From NCBI RefSeq assembly GCF_900105925.1, contig NZ_LT629791.1, positions 806,001 to 870,000 of the forward strand: a stretch of 64,000 bases of DNA, in the 5' to 3' direction. Numbering within the stretch: the first letter of the stretch is position 1; each line of letters starts with the position of its first letter. Source of the stretch: Jiangella alkaliphila (GTDB lineage: Bacteria > Actinomycetota > Actinomycetes > Jiangellales > Jiangellaceae). Made by a program: the position numbers and the translations under genes. The notes under the pieces were generated by a model. That model was not told where the DNA came from, did no database searches, and saw nothing but the letters and a program-made list of their open reading frames with translations. Shown piece by piece: positions 34,817-43,763 of this stretch.

Positions 34817-35896
34817 CTAGGTCTCGATGGCCGCGTGGATTCCGCGAAGGATGATCGCCGGCAGTACGTCGAGCGCGATATCGAGGATGTGCTCGATCGC
34901 GTTCGCTTCTGGCGAGACGTCGATGTTGATGGCACGGCCCCAGTTGCTCGGCTCGTACCGGGTTAGTATCGACAGGGCAAGCAGCACTGTCCACCAGGCC
35001 AACAGCGGGTGCATCGGCGTCGTCATATTGCCGAGCTTCGGAAATACCCAGTGGTCGGTTGGCGTGCGATATGCCGTTGCCTTCGTGGCGGCGATTAGCT
35101 GATCGAATTCGGGCGTTCCCTCGACGGGATACTTCCAATAGATAGGCAGGCCGCTGTAGAGGCGTTCGGGGCTGTCAGACCAGCCGACGGGATTCCCGTC
35201 ACTAAAGGGATACGCCCATCCGTTCAGCGACGGGTAGTGGTCAAGGAATTCTCGAATCTTCTCGCGATCGTCTCCACACTCGTCACGTACGGCGCGCGGT
35301 ACATAGTTAAGAGTTGCCTGATCGTGTCCATTGGACGTGCGACGCCGCACAAGATCGCCGTCAAACGATAGCGCCGCAATAGTTGCTGCGCTGAGCGGCA
35401 CGTCATGAGCCTCCGGCAGTAGTGCCCACAAGTCGCCCAATCGGAACTCACCTTGTGCGCCTGGAAGCTCGACTCCGATCGCCAAAGCGACACCTTGAGG
35501 AAGACCGTACCCGTCGAATCTGATTCGGGTCTCGGAGATGTGAACGGCCTCCGTGTTGGATGTCTTGATGCCGTGGCCACCGAGTCGCCAGTCGACAATC
35601 TTCGCGGCTCGGTTGCTGCCCGCTGGGGGTTCTGCTGTGTGTGGGAGTCGTTCGGAGGCTGCCGCGATCGCGCGCCCGCCTTGGGAGATTGCGTAGAACA
35701 GGTGGAGCGCTCGGGTGGCGTAGCCTGCTCCAGCTGCGGCCTCCATGAACTGTTGGGCCTGCTCCAGCGAAGTCTGAAACGTTGCGCGGCGCGCTGACTT
35801 TGCCGCCCTGCTGGGGGCGAGAGCGCGCATCCCACGCAAGTCACGCCAGACCTCGTCACGGGTCGGCAGGCCAAGGTCACGCCAGGTCCGGGCCAT
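34817..35896 (-). CDS. YaaC-like protein
   Basis: A 359-residue protein. An early stretch FQTSLEQAQQFMEAAAGAG then RALHLFYAISQGGRAIAAA resembles the YaaC family, in which residues of a helical N-terminus precede a GHG motif (here GGHGIKTSN). The late part PLLAWWTVLLALSILTRYEP ... SPEANAIEHILDIALDVLPAIIL fits the same family. Function is unknown. It sits between the defence block and a toxin-immunity pair. Confidence 0.55.
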   Translation of the reverse strand: MARTWRDLGLPTRDEVWRDLRGMRALAPSRAAKSARRATFQTSLEQAQQFMEAAAGAGYATRALHLFYAISQGGRAIAAASERLPHTAEPPAGSNRAAKIVDWRLGGHGIKTSNTEAVHISETRIRFDGYGLPQGVALAIGVELPGAQGEFRLGDLWALLPEAHDVPLSAATIAALSFDGDLVRRRTSNGHDQATLNYVPRAVRDECGDDREKIREFLDHYPSLNGWAYPFSDGNPVGWSDSPERLYSGLPIYWKYPVEGTPEFDQLIAATKATAYRTPTDHWVFPKLGNMTTPMHPLLAWWTVLLALSILTRYEPSNWGRAINIDVSPEANAIEHILDIALDVLPAIILRGIHAAIET

Positions 35897-35928
35897 CGCT
35901 GCTCCTTGCGGTCCCGATGCTCACCGGT

Positions 35929-36378
35929 TCAGTCGGAGTGGGCCAGTCTCGCCGGATGCCAAATCGGTAGGTTCGCATCATCACGCGGGAACATCTCGTG
36001 GTCGTACAGCAGCAGTTCGCGAGCGGCGCTGCCGGTGTTCGTGGGGTCGTCGGCCATGCCGCCGTAGGGCGGGTTGTCGTAGTCGTACGTGTAGTCGAGG
36101 TCGCCGCCCTCGCTGACGATGAAGGTCGCGTTGTACCAGGTGCCCGTGTCCTCCTGGTACAGCGCGTCGCGCAACTCGTCGAGGGCGTCATCGCCGTCAC
36201 TGTCGATCGCCGCGCTGGTGTCGTGGCTGCCGTCGCTCAGTTCTACGTCGAGCGCACTCGTCATCATGTTGGCGGCCGCGGTGACCTTGAGCGTGATGGT
36301 CCGCCAGCCGTCGGGGCTGGACCGGACCATGGCCTTGCCGATCTCGTTGAGCAGCGCCTTGGTGGTTTCCAGGTTCAC
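35929..36378 (-). CDS. Candidate immunity protein for the NucA-like toxin (YezG/DUF600-like)
   Basis: A 149-residue acidic protein from GTG 36378, whose start overlaps the toxin stop (GTGA). The pattern DGWRTITLKVTAAA ... TWYNATFIVSEGGDLDY and the late MFPRDDANLPIWHPA resemble YezG-type immunity proteins. Gene order (toxin then small acidic protein, coupled) supports that it neutralises the nuclease. An upstream in-frame extension runs inside the toxin gene and is rejected. Confidence 0.6.
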   Translation of the reverse strand: MNLETTKALLNEIGKAMVRSSPDGWRTITLKVTAAANMMTSALDVELSDGSHDTSAAIDSDGDDALDELRDALYQEDTGTWYNATFIVSEGGDLDYTYDYDNPPYGGMADDPTNTGSAARELLLYDHEMFPRDDANLPIWHPARLAHSD

Positions 36379-37211
36379 GATGACCTCTTGCGGGCTGGCT
36401 TGTTCCGGATGGTGGTCTTCTCGGTCTTGCCGTCGATGGTGTGGAAAACCACCAACTTGTACGGCCGGCGGGTCTGATCGTTGTAGTACAGGCGGACGTC
36501 GAGTTCGACTTGCTTCTCGGCTTCGACGGCCTCCTGCCACTGGCCCTCGAGTGTGGCGTACTGGCCCTGGTTGACGAGCTTGCCTTCCATGGGCACGAGG
36601 TTGAGGCGCTGGCCAATGCCGCCGAAGATTCGGGCGATGATGTGCCCGGCATGATCACCGGGAAGCTTGTCCTGCAAGCTCGTCTGGGCGTACTTGTGGC
36701 GTGGCTGATCGGGCGTGGTTTCGATCAGGACGGCTTGGGTGCGGATGACCCGGCCGCGGTCGTCGGTGGTGTAGCGCACGGTCTCGTCGACCTCGATGAC
36801 GCTCGACGGCGGCGGGTTGCTGAGCGCCGGGTGCCGTTCGGGAGCATCGGTCGAGACCTTAACGACGGGAAGCGTGTCGGCGGGCACCGCAGCGACCGCA
36901 GCCGGCGCGGCAGCAGCTGCCGAGCTGCCGGCGGGGCGGCGCAGCTCCTCGAGGTCATCAGCAGCACCGTCGAGGAGGGAATGTAGTTCGATGCCGAGGT
37001 GGCCCAGTGCGGCCTGGATAGCTTGACCGAGATCCGCCACGTCGGCGGCAGGGTTCTCTGTGCCGCTGCCGACGTTGGCCCCTTCGACCACGCGCGTGAT
37101 TCGCTCGGCGGCCTTCTTGGCGTGGTCCGCCACCTCGGCCACGCCGCGCGCGGCGTCATCGCGCACTTCGTGCAGGCCGTCGACGGCGTGCTCGATCGGC
37201 CGATCGGTCAT
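36375..37211 (-). CDS. Toxin with DNA/RNA non-specific endonuclease domain (NucA-like)
   Basis: A 278-residue protein. The N-terminal ~100 residues are helical (heptad-like HEVRDDAARGVAEVADHAKK), then an Ala/Pro-rich linker, then an endonuclease domain from about residue 150: RYTTDDRGRV, SLQDKLPGDHAGHIIARIFGG with the catalytic His, and NLVPMEGKLVNQ. This is the NucA/Endonuclea_NS_2 type common in polymorphic toxins. No signal peptide or WXG motif is seen. ATG 37211 is chosen at the helical domain. Confidence 0.78.
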   Translation of the reverse strand: MTDRPIEHAVDGLHEVRDDAARGVAEVADHAKKAAERITRVVEGANVGSGTENPAADVADLGQAIQAALGHLGIELHSLLDGAADDLEELRRPAGSSAAAAAPAAVAAVPADTLPVVKVSTDAPERHPALSNPPPSSVIEVDETVRYTTDDRGRVIRTQAVLIETTPDQPRHKYAQTSLQDKLPGDHAGHIIARIFGGIGQRLNLVPMEGKLVNQGQYATLEGQWQEAVEAEKQVELDVRLYYNDQTRRPYKLVVFHTIDGKTEKTTIRNKPARKRSS

Positions 37212-37485
37212 GCCACGATCTCCTGCCCTGCGAGTTTGTTGATCGTGATTCAAGGCTCTCACATCTGGATCACCTGCGCGGAGCGACAGGAGTGTTCAAC
37301 AGCAACGCCAATGAATCGCCTGGTAGAGGAAGTGACCGCCCCCTGCCCTATTCCGCCCCGGCCCGGAGCAGCACGTCATTCAGCCCGAACGTGCGAAGCG
37401 TCGTTGTGCCAACACGGCCGACCTAGCGCAGACCGTTCTCGACGCTTACGCCCAGGCACACGGCTGTAGCTTCAGAAGTTAGTCA

Positions 37486-38568
37486 CTACAGGTGGAGCCC
37501 GTGGGAGCGGTGATCGTGTGACGGGCATTTCGTGGGCGGGCTGGGGATGGTGCCGGAATCGGCTCGTGGCTGGGTGGGCGCCGGCGGTGAGGGCTTGGCC
37601 CCCGGATGGTCGCCGGTGCCGGTCGGCTGCCGGGTGCCGGGGAGGTCAGCTGGTCGGCGGCCGGGGTGGTCGCGGGGCGCCTGGCCGGTGGCGGGGACGA
37701 CGGTGGCCTGGGTCAGCGCCCAGGTAACGTGCTCGGAGAGCGGGTCGATGGCGGGCGCGGCCGGGTCGTAGTGAGGTCCGAGGAGCACCTCGATCGGCAC
37801 GTGTAGTCCGAGGTCGCGTGCGACCTGTGGAGCGGTGCTGATGTAGTTCTCGGCGTAGGCGGCCTTCTGCGCGGTGTAGTCGGCGCGGATCGCCTGGTCG
37901 GCGGCAGCTGCCCGGCGCCGGGCTTCCTCGGGGAGGTTCTCGTCCGGGTCCGCTATCAAGAGTCCCTGGAGTGCCCAGCGGTAGTCATCCCACAGCCCGA
38001 ATGCGTCGAACTGGTCGTCGACGTCGAGCAGTACGCGGACCGGTTCTGACCGATGGCCGGGCAGGGTGTCCGGCAGTGCCGAGCCGAGCAGCGCGGCGAC
38101 GGTCGTCATGTTCGGCGTGATCGGCTGGCCGGCGAACAGTTCCTCGATCCCGCCGATGCGGGTCGCGACACTGTCCAGGGCGTCGGTCAGTTCGTCGGCG
38201 AAGGGGAACGGTGAGCGGCCGTCGTCGGCGATGTAGGCCACGGCTTGGCGGGCCAGCTCCGTGACGGCGACGATCGCGCGGAACACGGTGGCCTCGTGGA
38301 TGCCGCGGTCGGGGCCGGGGCGGCGCTGCGTGCCGGCGGCGATCAGCGAGGTGATCAGCTCGGTGCGCTCCGTGGCGGGTTGGCCGGCGAAGAGCTCGTC
38401 GGTCCCGCCGACGCGGGCGTTGACAGCGGCAAGGATCTCCGCCAGCTCGTCAGCGAAGTCGAAGGGGCGTTCGCCGGCGTCGGTCAGCTGTCGCTCTCGA
38501 GCGACCGCTGTCAGCGCGACCATGGTCGCGACGTGCGGATCATTCATCGGCAGGTCGTCGTGCGTCAT
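37486..38568 (-). CDS. Hypothetical protein with a tandem ~100-residue repeat
   Basis: A 360-residue protein unlike any family I know. The N-terminal part has two similar segments: FDFADELAEILAAVNARVGG-TDELFAGQP and FPFADELTDALDSVATRIGG-IEELFAGQP, ~100 residues apart. The C-terminal ~70 residues are Pro-rich and disordered. ATG 38568 follows GGAGG; an open extension further upstream is antisense to the divergent gene and is rejected. It lies in a mobile-element region. Confidence 0.6.
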   Translation of the reverse strand: MTHDDLPMNDPHVATMVALTAVARERQLTDAGERPFDFADELAEILAAVNARVGGTDELFAGQPATERTELITSLIAAGTQRRPGPDRGIHEATVFRAIVAVTELARQAVAYIADDGRSPFPFADELTDALDSVATRIGGIEELFAGQPITPNMTTVAALLGSALPDTLPGHRSEPVRVLLDVDDQFDAFGLWDDYRWALQGLLIADPDENLPEEARRRAAAADQAIRADYTAQKAAYAENYISTAPQVARDLGLHVPIEVLLGPHYDPAAPAIDPLSEHVTWALTQATVVPATGQAPRDHPGRRPADLPGTRQPTGTGDHPGAKPSPPAPTQPRADSGTIPSPPTKCPSHDHRSHGLHL

Positions 38569-38783
38569 GGGTGCAGGTCCTCCCTCGAGACGAGGGCGCG
38601 GTGGTTCCGCATCCTCGTAGGACCTGGTGTGGCGCTGCCCCCAACCGGTGCATCGCGCGCAGACCCCTGAGCGGCGACCACATCTTGTTCTGAGCGTGCG
38701 CGCGCAGCCGTCGCGGCGGGGTGCGGGCGCGGTGGCGTACCTCATCGACGTCAGCACTGGACACAGACGCGACGGGAGAAGCC

Positions 38784-39662
38784 ATGGCTGCGGAGGAAGG
38801 GCACGAAGTGCACTGTCTTGTGGGTGCACTCCACCTGTCGGTGTCGTACCTCGCTTCGGCGAGCCTGGGTCCGGGCGAGGTCGTGACGCGGTTCGGGTGG
38901 CGAGTGGTGTCGACGGATCCGCACCTGCCGGGCAGGCTGTTCGACGACCACCAGTACGACATCGGTGCCAGGGAGTTGACCCCTCGGGATGGCCTGCGCG
39001 TGCTGGCCGGCCTGCTGGTCGACGCCGGCGAGGACTTCTTCTCCGACACCCCTGGAGCGATGAAGCTTCCGATCTGGCTGTCGGCGATGGCCGCCCGGCA
39101 CCTGAACGACCTGAAGATGGTCGCCCTGACCGGGGTGACCCCTGCCGAGGTACACACGGTCGGGATACCCGCGGATCGGCTTCTCCTGGCCGTCGAGATC
39201 GCCCGGGAAGCACTGCACGTCGAAACACAGATGAACGGACCTGGCCTCTTCGGGCCCGAGACCCTTGCCGAGTTGCAGAGACTCGCGGCAACGGCAGACC
39301 GAGATGTCGCAGTCCCAGACCCCGATGATCCGCTCGGTCCTCCACTGTACGAAGGACCCGCCAGCGACGCTCACTACCGCCTGTCACCTGGCCGGTACCA
39401 CGCGCATCTGCGTCACCATCCAGCACAGAGGCTCGTCGTGATCGTCGCGAAGTCAGAGTTGTCAGGCGAACCGATGGCGGCATCGTTCACTCGGCTCCGC
39501 CCAGCTGACCGCCCACGGACGCAACGCACGAACAATCCTCCTGGATCGACGGACGCACCCCAGCCTCCCGACTCGCCGCGGCAGCCCGGCGGCTGGACGC
39601 CACAACCGCCGTCGTCGCCGCGAGGCACTGAACGCACCGACCCCCCTGCGCCCGGGATGTAG
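38784..39662 (+). CDS. Hypothetical protein in the integrative-element region
   Basis: A 292-residue protein with no recognised domain. The folded part is residues ~1-240; the remaining C-terminus is Pro/Arg-rich and low-complexity. ATG 38784 has GGGAG upstream. It is divergent from the tandem-repeat protein gene with 215 bp between them, which should hold both promoters. Confidence 0.55.
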   Translation: MAAEEGHEVHCLVGALHLSVSYLASASLGPGEVVTRFGWRVVSTDPHLPGRLFDDHQYDIGARELTPRDGLRVLAGLLVDAGEDFFSDTPGAMKLPIWLSAMAARHLNDLKMVALTGVTPAEVHTVGIPADRLLLAVEIAREALHVETQMNGPGLFGPETLAELQRLAATADRDVAVPDPDDPLGPPLYEGPASDAHYRLSPGRYHAHLRHHPAQRLVVIVAKSELSGEPMAASFTRLRPADRPRTQRTNNPPGSTDAPQPPDSPRQPGGWTPQPPSSPRGTERTDPPAPGM

Positions 39663-39683
39663 AACCGCCGGCACCCGGCAGGC

Positions 39684-39968
39684 TCAGCGGGGGCGGGCAA
39701 GTCTGATCCCGGCCCGCATGCCTTTGGCGACGGCCTCGGCCTCGGTGAGTTGGAAGACGACGGTCTGCCCCCTGCCGCGCCTCGGGAGCATGGTCAGCTC
39801 GACGGCACGTGGCCTATCGCCGGACTGCACAACATTGACTCCGACGGCCCGCCCCTCATCTGTCAGGAAGGAGGTCAGGTACTGGCGGTGCACGGCGTGG
39901 GCACCGGCCTCCTGGCACCACCTGAGATGGCACTTGTCGTTCTTGATGATGCGCCGCTTCTGGGTCAT
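39684..39968 (-). CDS. Small hypothetical protein
   Basis: A 94-residue basic protein (MTQKRRIIKNDKCHLRWCQE ...) with two cysteines near the start. It is the last of four coupled small genes (ATGA overlap with the one before). No family recognised; such strings of small genes are usual in actinomycete integrative elements. Confidence 0.5.
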   Translation of the reverse strand: MTQKRRIIKNDKCHLRWCQEAGAHAVHRQYLTSFLTDEGRAVGVNVVQSGDRPRAVELTMLPRRGRGQTVVFQLTEAEAVAKGMRAGIRLARPR

Positions 39969-40174
39969 TGCGTGAACTCCGCCTCGTAGCAGATCCGCAG
40001 CGGCGGGAAGGCGGCCTCAACGTCGTCCAGGGGCTCGGCAGGCCCGAGCTGTTCGAGTGCTGCGTTGACGGCGCCGTGGGCACGCGCAGGCGTCCAGCTG
40101 TCCCGTTGCGCATGGGTGGCGATGTGGTGGAGCCGGTCGGCGACGGCCTGGATCTGTCGGGGCGTGAATCCCAT
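39965..40174 (-). CDS. Small hypothetical protein
   Basis: A 69-residue protein (MGFTPRQIQAVADRLHHIAT ...) with an all-helical look. ATG 40174 follows GGAGG. It overlaps the following gene by four bases. Confidence 0.5.
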   Translation of the reverse strand: MGFTPRQIQAVADRLHHIATHAQRDSWTPARAHGAVNAALEQLGPAEPLDDVEAAFPPLRICYEAEFTQ

Positions 40175-40196
40175 GGAGTCCTTCCTCCCTGTGATC

Positions 40197-40421
40197 TCAG
40201 GCGTGCGGCTGGACCGTGCAGCGCCAGCCATCGGCGGCCTCGGTCCAGTCGTCGACCCGGGCATAGCCAAGCCCGTTCAGCTCGACATCAGCGCCGTCGG
40301 GTAGCCGGGTGCCGTACGGCAACGGCCGGTCGGTGATCGGTTCGCCGGCCCTCGTGACGAACACGTGGCGCAGCAGAGATCCCGAGCGCGACGAGGGCAG
40401 GACGAACGCACCCATAGTCAT
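40197..40421 (-). CDS. Small hypothetical protein
   Basis: A 74-residue protein, probably a small beta-rich fold (VTRAGEPITDRPLPYGTRLP ... WTEAADGWRCTVQPH). Its ATG overlaps the stop of the gene before it (ATGA). A second ATG two codons in could also be used. Confidence 0.45.
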   Translation of the reverse strand: MTMGAFVLPSSRSGSLLRHVFVTRAGEPITDRPLPYGTRLPDGADVELNGLGYARVDDWTEAADGWRCTVQPHA

Positions 40422-40648
40422 GATCGGGTCGCCTCACTACGCGTGAGGCTGCGCCGCCAATGCTCGGCCCAGCCGGCCCAGGCGCACGGCCAAGGCGCCG
40501 CACAGCTGGCACAGGTCGATCGGCGGTGCGGGATCCAGCGACCGACCGGCACATGCGCCTTCCGCACCGCCTCGGCGTAGAGGTCGATGCGTTCCGCCGA
40601 CCAGTCAACGAGGCCGTGCCCCTGCACGCGGGCGGTGAAACCAGCCAT
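40418..40648 (-). CDS. Small hypothetical protein with a Cys cluster
   Basis: A 76-residue protein starting MAGFTARVQGHGLVDWSAER and containing CASCAAPWPC, which could bind zinc. It is the first of the four-gene string; frames further upstream on this strand are low-complexity and not accepted. Confidence 0.45.
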   Translation of the reverse strand: MAGFTARVQGHGLVDWSAERIDLYAEAVRKAHVPVGRWIPHRRSTCASCAAPWPCAWAGWAEHWRRSLTRSEATRS

Positions 40649-40945
40649 TGCGGTTCTCCATCTCCGGGGAGCGTTCTGCGGTGTTGGCCTGGTGGGTGGG
40701 CGGGCCGTCGAGGATCGGCGTCCGTTCGCTCCGCCTGGATGAGTGGAACGACACCCAGCGCACGAGGACGTCGAGCCTTCTCCCGCTCGTGATCTCTGAG
40801 CGGGCAGACGGACGTTGGTCAGCGCGGCCTCACGAACGTGGCAGCGGCGTCGATAGACCAGAGGGCTGGTCTCCCTCGACGAGCCCAGCGGCCGTGGCGG
40901 TGACGTGTAGCGTTGACCATGTCGAAATCGTCCTGTCAGTGGTCC

Positions 40946-40998
40946 GGACATCTCGACCGCCACCGGCGGACATGTGCGGGTCCTGGCAGGACATCTCG
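40946..40998. promoter_or_regulatory. Phased GGACAT direct repeats upstream of a regulator gene
   Basis: GGACATCTCG at 40946, GGACATGTGC at 40968 and GGACATCTCG at 40989 are spaced 22 and 21 bp apart, two helical turns, with a further GACATCGG at 41001. They lie in a 417-bp gene-free spacer (40649-41065) between divergent genes, just upstream of a helix-turn-helix/TPR regulator. They look like binding sites of a transcription factor acting on one face of the DNA. The rest of the spacer shows nothing else. Confidence 0.55.
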
Positions 40999-41065
40999 GT
41001 GACATCGGTTTCCCGCGTCGGGCTGGGGAGCGACGCTTGCTCTCAGTGGGATGGGAGGTGACGAC

Positions 41066-42358
41066 GTGACGGATCTGCAGCCTGCGACTCTCCTTCACTG
41101 GCTGATCGTCCAGAAGGACTGGACCTTCGAGGACGCAGCTCACGAGTTCGAGGTCACCGCGGAGAGGGCGGGGATCAGCGCGACGATGAGCCCGCGCCAC
41201 CTCGGGCGGATGGCACGCGCCGAGACGCGTGGACGCTCGCCGAGCGCGCCAACGCGACGCGTGCTTCGGCTCCTCTTCAATCGGTCCGTCGACGAGCTGC
41301 TGTCGCCTCCTCCCTCGGATCTAACCGACGCAACCGGCGGAAACACCGGTCTGGGAGATGAGGTCGACATGGCGGCTGAACGCGCACGAGCCTTTGGCGA
41401 GCGGTCGCGGTCGCGACTGACCGACGAGGCGATGGAACAGATTCAGGATGAGGTTCGATCACTCGCGACCGACTACCCGCAACGGCCGGTCCTTCAGCTG
41501 CTCCCCAGCTTGATCAAGGTCCAAGGCGACCTGATGGACCTGATCGAGACCCCGCAGCAGCACCCGATGCATCTGCGCCGGCTCTACTTCCTGACCGCGG
41601 TCACCTCGGGCCTGGTCGCCAAGTCCTCACACGACCTGGGCCGCGCACCCGCGGCGATGACACATGCCCGCACCGCGCTCCTGTGCGCCGAGCAGGCCGG
41701 CCATGACGGCCTGCGGGCATGGATCAACGGTCTGGAGAGCCTGTTCAGCTACTGGTCCGGACGCCCACGTGACGCCGTGCGATACGCCCAGCGCGGCGCC
41801 GAGTTCGCCGAACGCGCGGGCTCCACAGTCGCCGTGTGGCTCCCAGCGAGCGAGGCTCGAGCGTGGGCCGCCCTTGGCCGCACCGACGAGACGAAGGCCG
41901 CCATCGGGCGAGCCGAATCCGCGCTTGACGGCGCGCAGCCAGACGACCTCGACGATCTCGGCGGCCTATGTACCTTCTCCCGCAGCCGGCAGCTGTACTA
42001 CGCCGCCGACGCGCTGGCCTGGCTCCCGACGGCCGGGGCCGACGCAGAGCGATACGGCGAAGCCGCCGTGGCCGCCTACGCCGCGCACGACGACGACTGG
42101 GCCTTCGGTGACGAGGCCGGCGCGATGAGCGACCTGGCGGTCGCGCGGATTCAGCGTCAGGAGCTCGACGGCGCCGTCGAGGCTGTCCGGCCTGTGCTCG
42201 ATCTGCCGCCGGAACAGAGGATCCATGGCATCGCCTCCTCGGTGGAACGCGTGCACGGGGCGCTGATCAGCTCCGGTATCCGATCCGCTGATGCTGTCGA
42301 GCTTCAAGACGAGATCGAGTTCTTCCGCCGCGCTGCGCTACCCGCGACCGAGCAGTGA
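41066..42358 (+). CDS. Regulator with N-terminal HTH-like region and TPR-like repeats
   Basis: A 430-residue protein. The N-terminal ~75 residues look like a divergent helix-turn-helix domain (LLHWLIVQKDWTFEDAAHEF); the rest is helical, with repeated Ala-rich TPR-like pairs (residues ~150-400). GTG 41066 is chosen because GGAGGTGA lies 4 nt upstream; an ATG five codons earlier would place that site inside the gene. Such proteins are common regulators in actinomycetes. It overlaps the acetyltransferase gene by four bases. Confidence 0.6.
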   Translation: MTDLQPATLLHWLIVQKDWTFEDAAHEFEVTAERAGISATMSPRHLGRMARAETRGRSPSAPTRRVLRLLFNRSVDELLSPPPSDLTDATGGNTGLGDEVDMAAERARAFGERSRSRLTDEAMEQIQDEVRSLATDYPQRPVLQLLPSLIKVQGDLMDLIETPQQHPMHLRRLYFLTAVTSGLVAKSSHDLGRAPAAMTHARTALLCAEQAGHDGLRAWINGLESLFSYWSGRPRDAVRYAQRGAEFAERAGSTVAVWLPASEARAWAALGRTDETKAAIGRAESALDGAQPDDLDDLGGLCTFSRSRQLYYAADALAWLPTAGADAERYGEAAVAAYAAHDDDWAFGDEAGAMSDLAVARIQRQELDGAVEAVRPVLDLPPEQRIHGIASSVERVHGALISSGIRSADAVELQDEIEFFRRAALPATEQ

Positions 42359-42891
42359 GCGACACGTATCCGCTGAGCCTGCACGGGCAGCGGGTCAGCC
42401 TGCGCGAGTTCACGCCGGACGACCTCGACACCATCGCCGGCATCGCCGGCGACGACCGCGTGACGACCTTCCTGTCCTTCGACAGCCGCACCCGCGACCA
42501 GGCGAGCGCGCTGCTGACCGGCATGCTCAGCAGCGCCAGGACGGAACCGCGCGCCGAGTTCTACCTCGCGATCGAACCGCTGGCCGGCCCGCCCGCCGTG
42601 GGCTTCATCCGGCTCGCCCTCACCGGCGTTCAAGCGGCGAAGGTCGGCTACGCCGTCGCGGCTGACCACTGGGGCCACGGCTACGCGACCGACGCGGTCC
42701 AGACCGTGATCCGCTACGCGTGGGATGTCCTCGACCTGCACCGGATCACGGCCGCGATCGGCCCGCAGAACGCCGCCTCCATCGCGGTCGTCAAACGCGT
42801 CGGCATGGAATACGAAGGGCACCTACGCGATCACGTCTTCACCAACGGCGCCTGGCGCGACTCCCTGCTGTACTCGATCATCCGCCAGTGA
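42355..42891 (+). CDS. GNAT family N-acetyltransferase, RimJ/RimL type
   Basis: A 178-residue acetyltransferase starting at GTG 42355. Motifs: VSLREFTPDDLDTIA, AAKVGYAVAADHWGHGYATDAV (acetyl-CoA loop) and LHRITAAIGPQNAASIAVVKRVGMEYEGHL. It transfers an acetyl group to an amine, substrate unknown. It is coupled to the regulator upstream. Confidence 0.88.
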   Translation: MSDTYPLSLHGQRVSLREFTPDDLDTIAGIAGDDRVTTFLSFDSRTRDQASALLTGMLSSARTEPRAEFYLAIEPLAGPPAVGFIRLALTGVQAAKVGYAVAADHWGHGYATDAVQTVIRYAWDVLDLHRITAAIGPQNAASIAVVKRVGMEYEGHLRDHVFTNGAWRDSLLYSIIRQ

Positions 42892-42914
42892 CGACAACGC
42901 GACTGCGGCGAGGA

Positions 42915-43763
42915 CTACGGCACCGCTCGTGGCAGTTGCGCCATCAGTCCAGTGATCAGCTCTCGGACCTCGGCGTCGTAGACAGCTGCGCCGGCCAGGT
43001 CGTTGAAGATCCTGGCGTAGGCCTGCAGCTCGGAGGACTCCGTGATGTGGAGTTCGGCGGTGAAGGTCTCGGCACGCACCAGCTGCTCGTCGAACAGCCA
43101 GAATCCGTGCACGGGCATCACCGGGCAGGTGGCTTCGAACGGGATGATGCCTAATCGAACCCTTCGCATCGTCGACGCTGACACCAGGCGGTCGAGCTGG
43201 CCCTCCATGACGGCGGGGGGACAGAGCCGGTACCGAAGCGCAGCCTCGGTCATGACGATGTGGAAGCGTTTGCCCGGCGCGTATAGCACGTGCTGTCGCT
43301 CCATCCGCGCCGCGACGGCGTCATCCAGGTCGTCTGGAGAGCCGTTGTAGGTGACGGCTTCGGCAAGCCGGCACCTGGCATAGTCCGGCGTTTGCAGGAG
43401 CCCCGACACGCACGAACTCTCGAAGTTCTGGATAAACCGCGTTTCGGCCTCCATCGTGGCGAAGTCACGTTGATGCCTCGCCATGCCGGCATGGAACTGC
43501 CGACGGTGTTCTTGGTAGTGCGTCTCGAGCGAGAGTAGGGCGCCGAGGAGCTCGGGCAGGTGTTCGGCCGCATCGCAATGGCTGGCCCAGAGTTCGAGGT
43601 CACGCACGGACGGCGTTTGCTTGCCGAACTCGATCTTGGAGACCTTGCTTGAAGGCCAGCCACCTGCGCGCTGCGCGAGGGCGCGCCCCGTCAGCTGGGC
43701 CGCGATGCGAAGGTCTCGGAGACGGTGGCCCAGTGCCTCCCGCTCGCGCTGGAAGCTGGACAT
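42915..43763 (-). CDS. Xre-family regulator with DUF5753 domain
   Basis: A 282-residue protein: N-terminal helix-turn-helix (LRDLRIAAQLTGRALAQRA ... SSKVSKIEFGKQTPS), then the DUF5753 domain (FIQNFESSCVSGLLQTPDYAR ... GIIPFEA ... FWLFDEQLVRAETFTAEL). ATG 43763 overlaps the DUF6879 stop (TAATG). Pairs of DUF5753 and DUF6879 proteins are widespread in actinomycetes, where they behave as linked regulator and partner. Confidence 0.9.
   Translation of the reverse strand: MSSFQREREALGHRLRDLRIAAQLTGRALAQRAGGWPSSKVSKIEFGKQTPSVRDLELWASHCDAAEHLPELLGALLSLETHYQEHRRQFHAGMARHQRDFATMEAETRFIQNFESSCVSGLLQTPDYARCRLAEAVTYNGSPDDLDDAVAARMERQHVLYAPGKRFHIVMTEAALRYRLCPPAVMEGQLDRLVSASTMRRVRLGIIPFEATCPVMPVHGFWLFDEQLVRAETFTAELHITESSELQAYARIFNDLAGAAVYDAEVRELITGLMAQLPRAVP

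Noticed and set aside
38569-39483. Upstream extension of the tandem-repeat protein frame
   Set aside because: It is antisense to the real gene at 38784-39662 and Arg/Ser-rich; the ribosome binding site before ATG 38568 supports the shorter protein.
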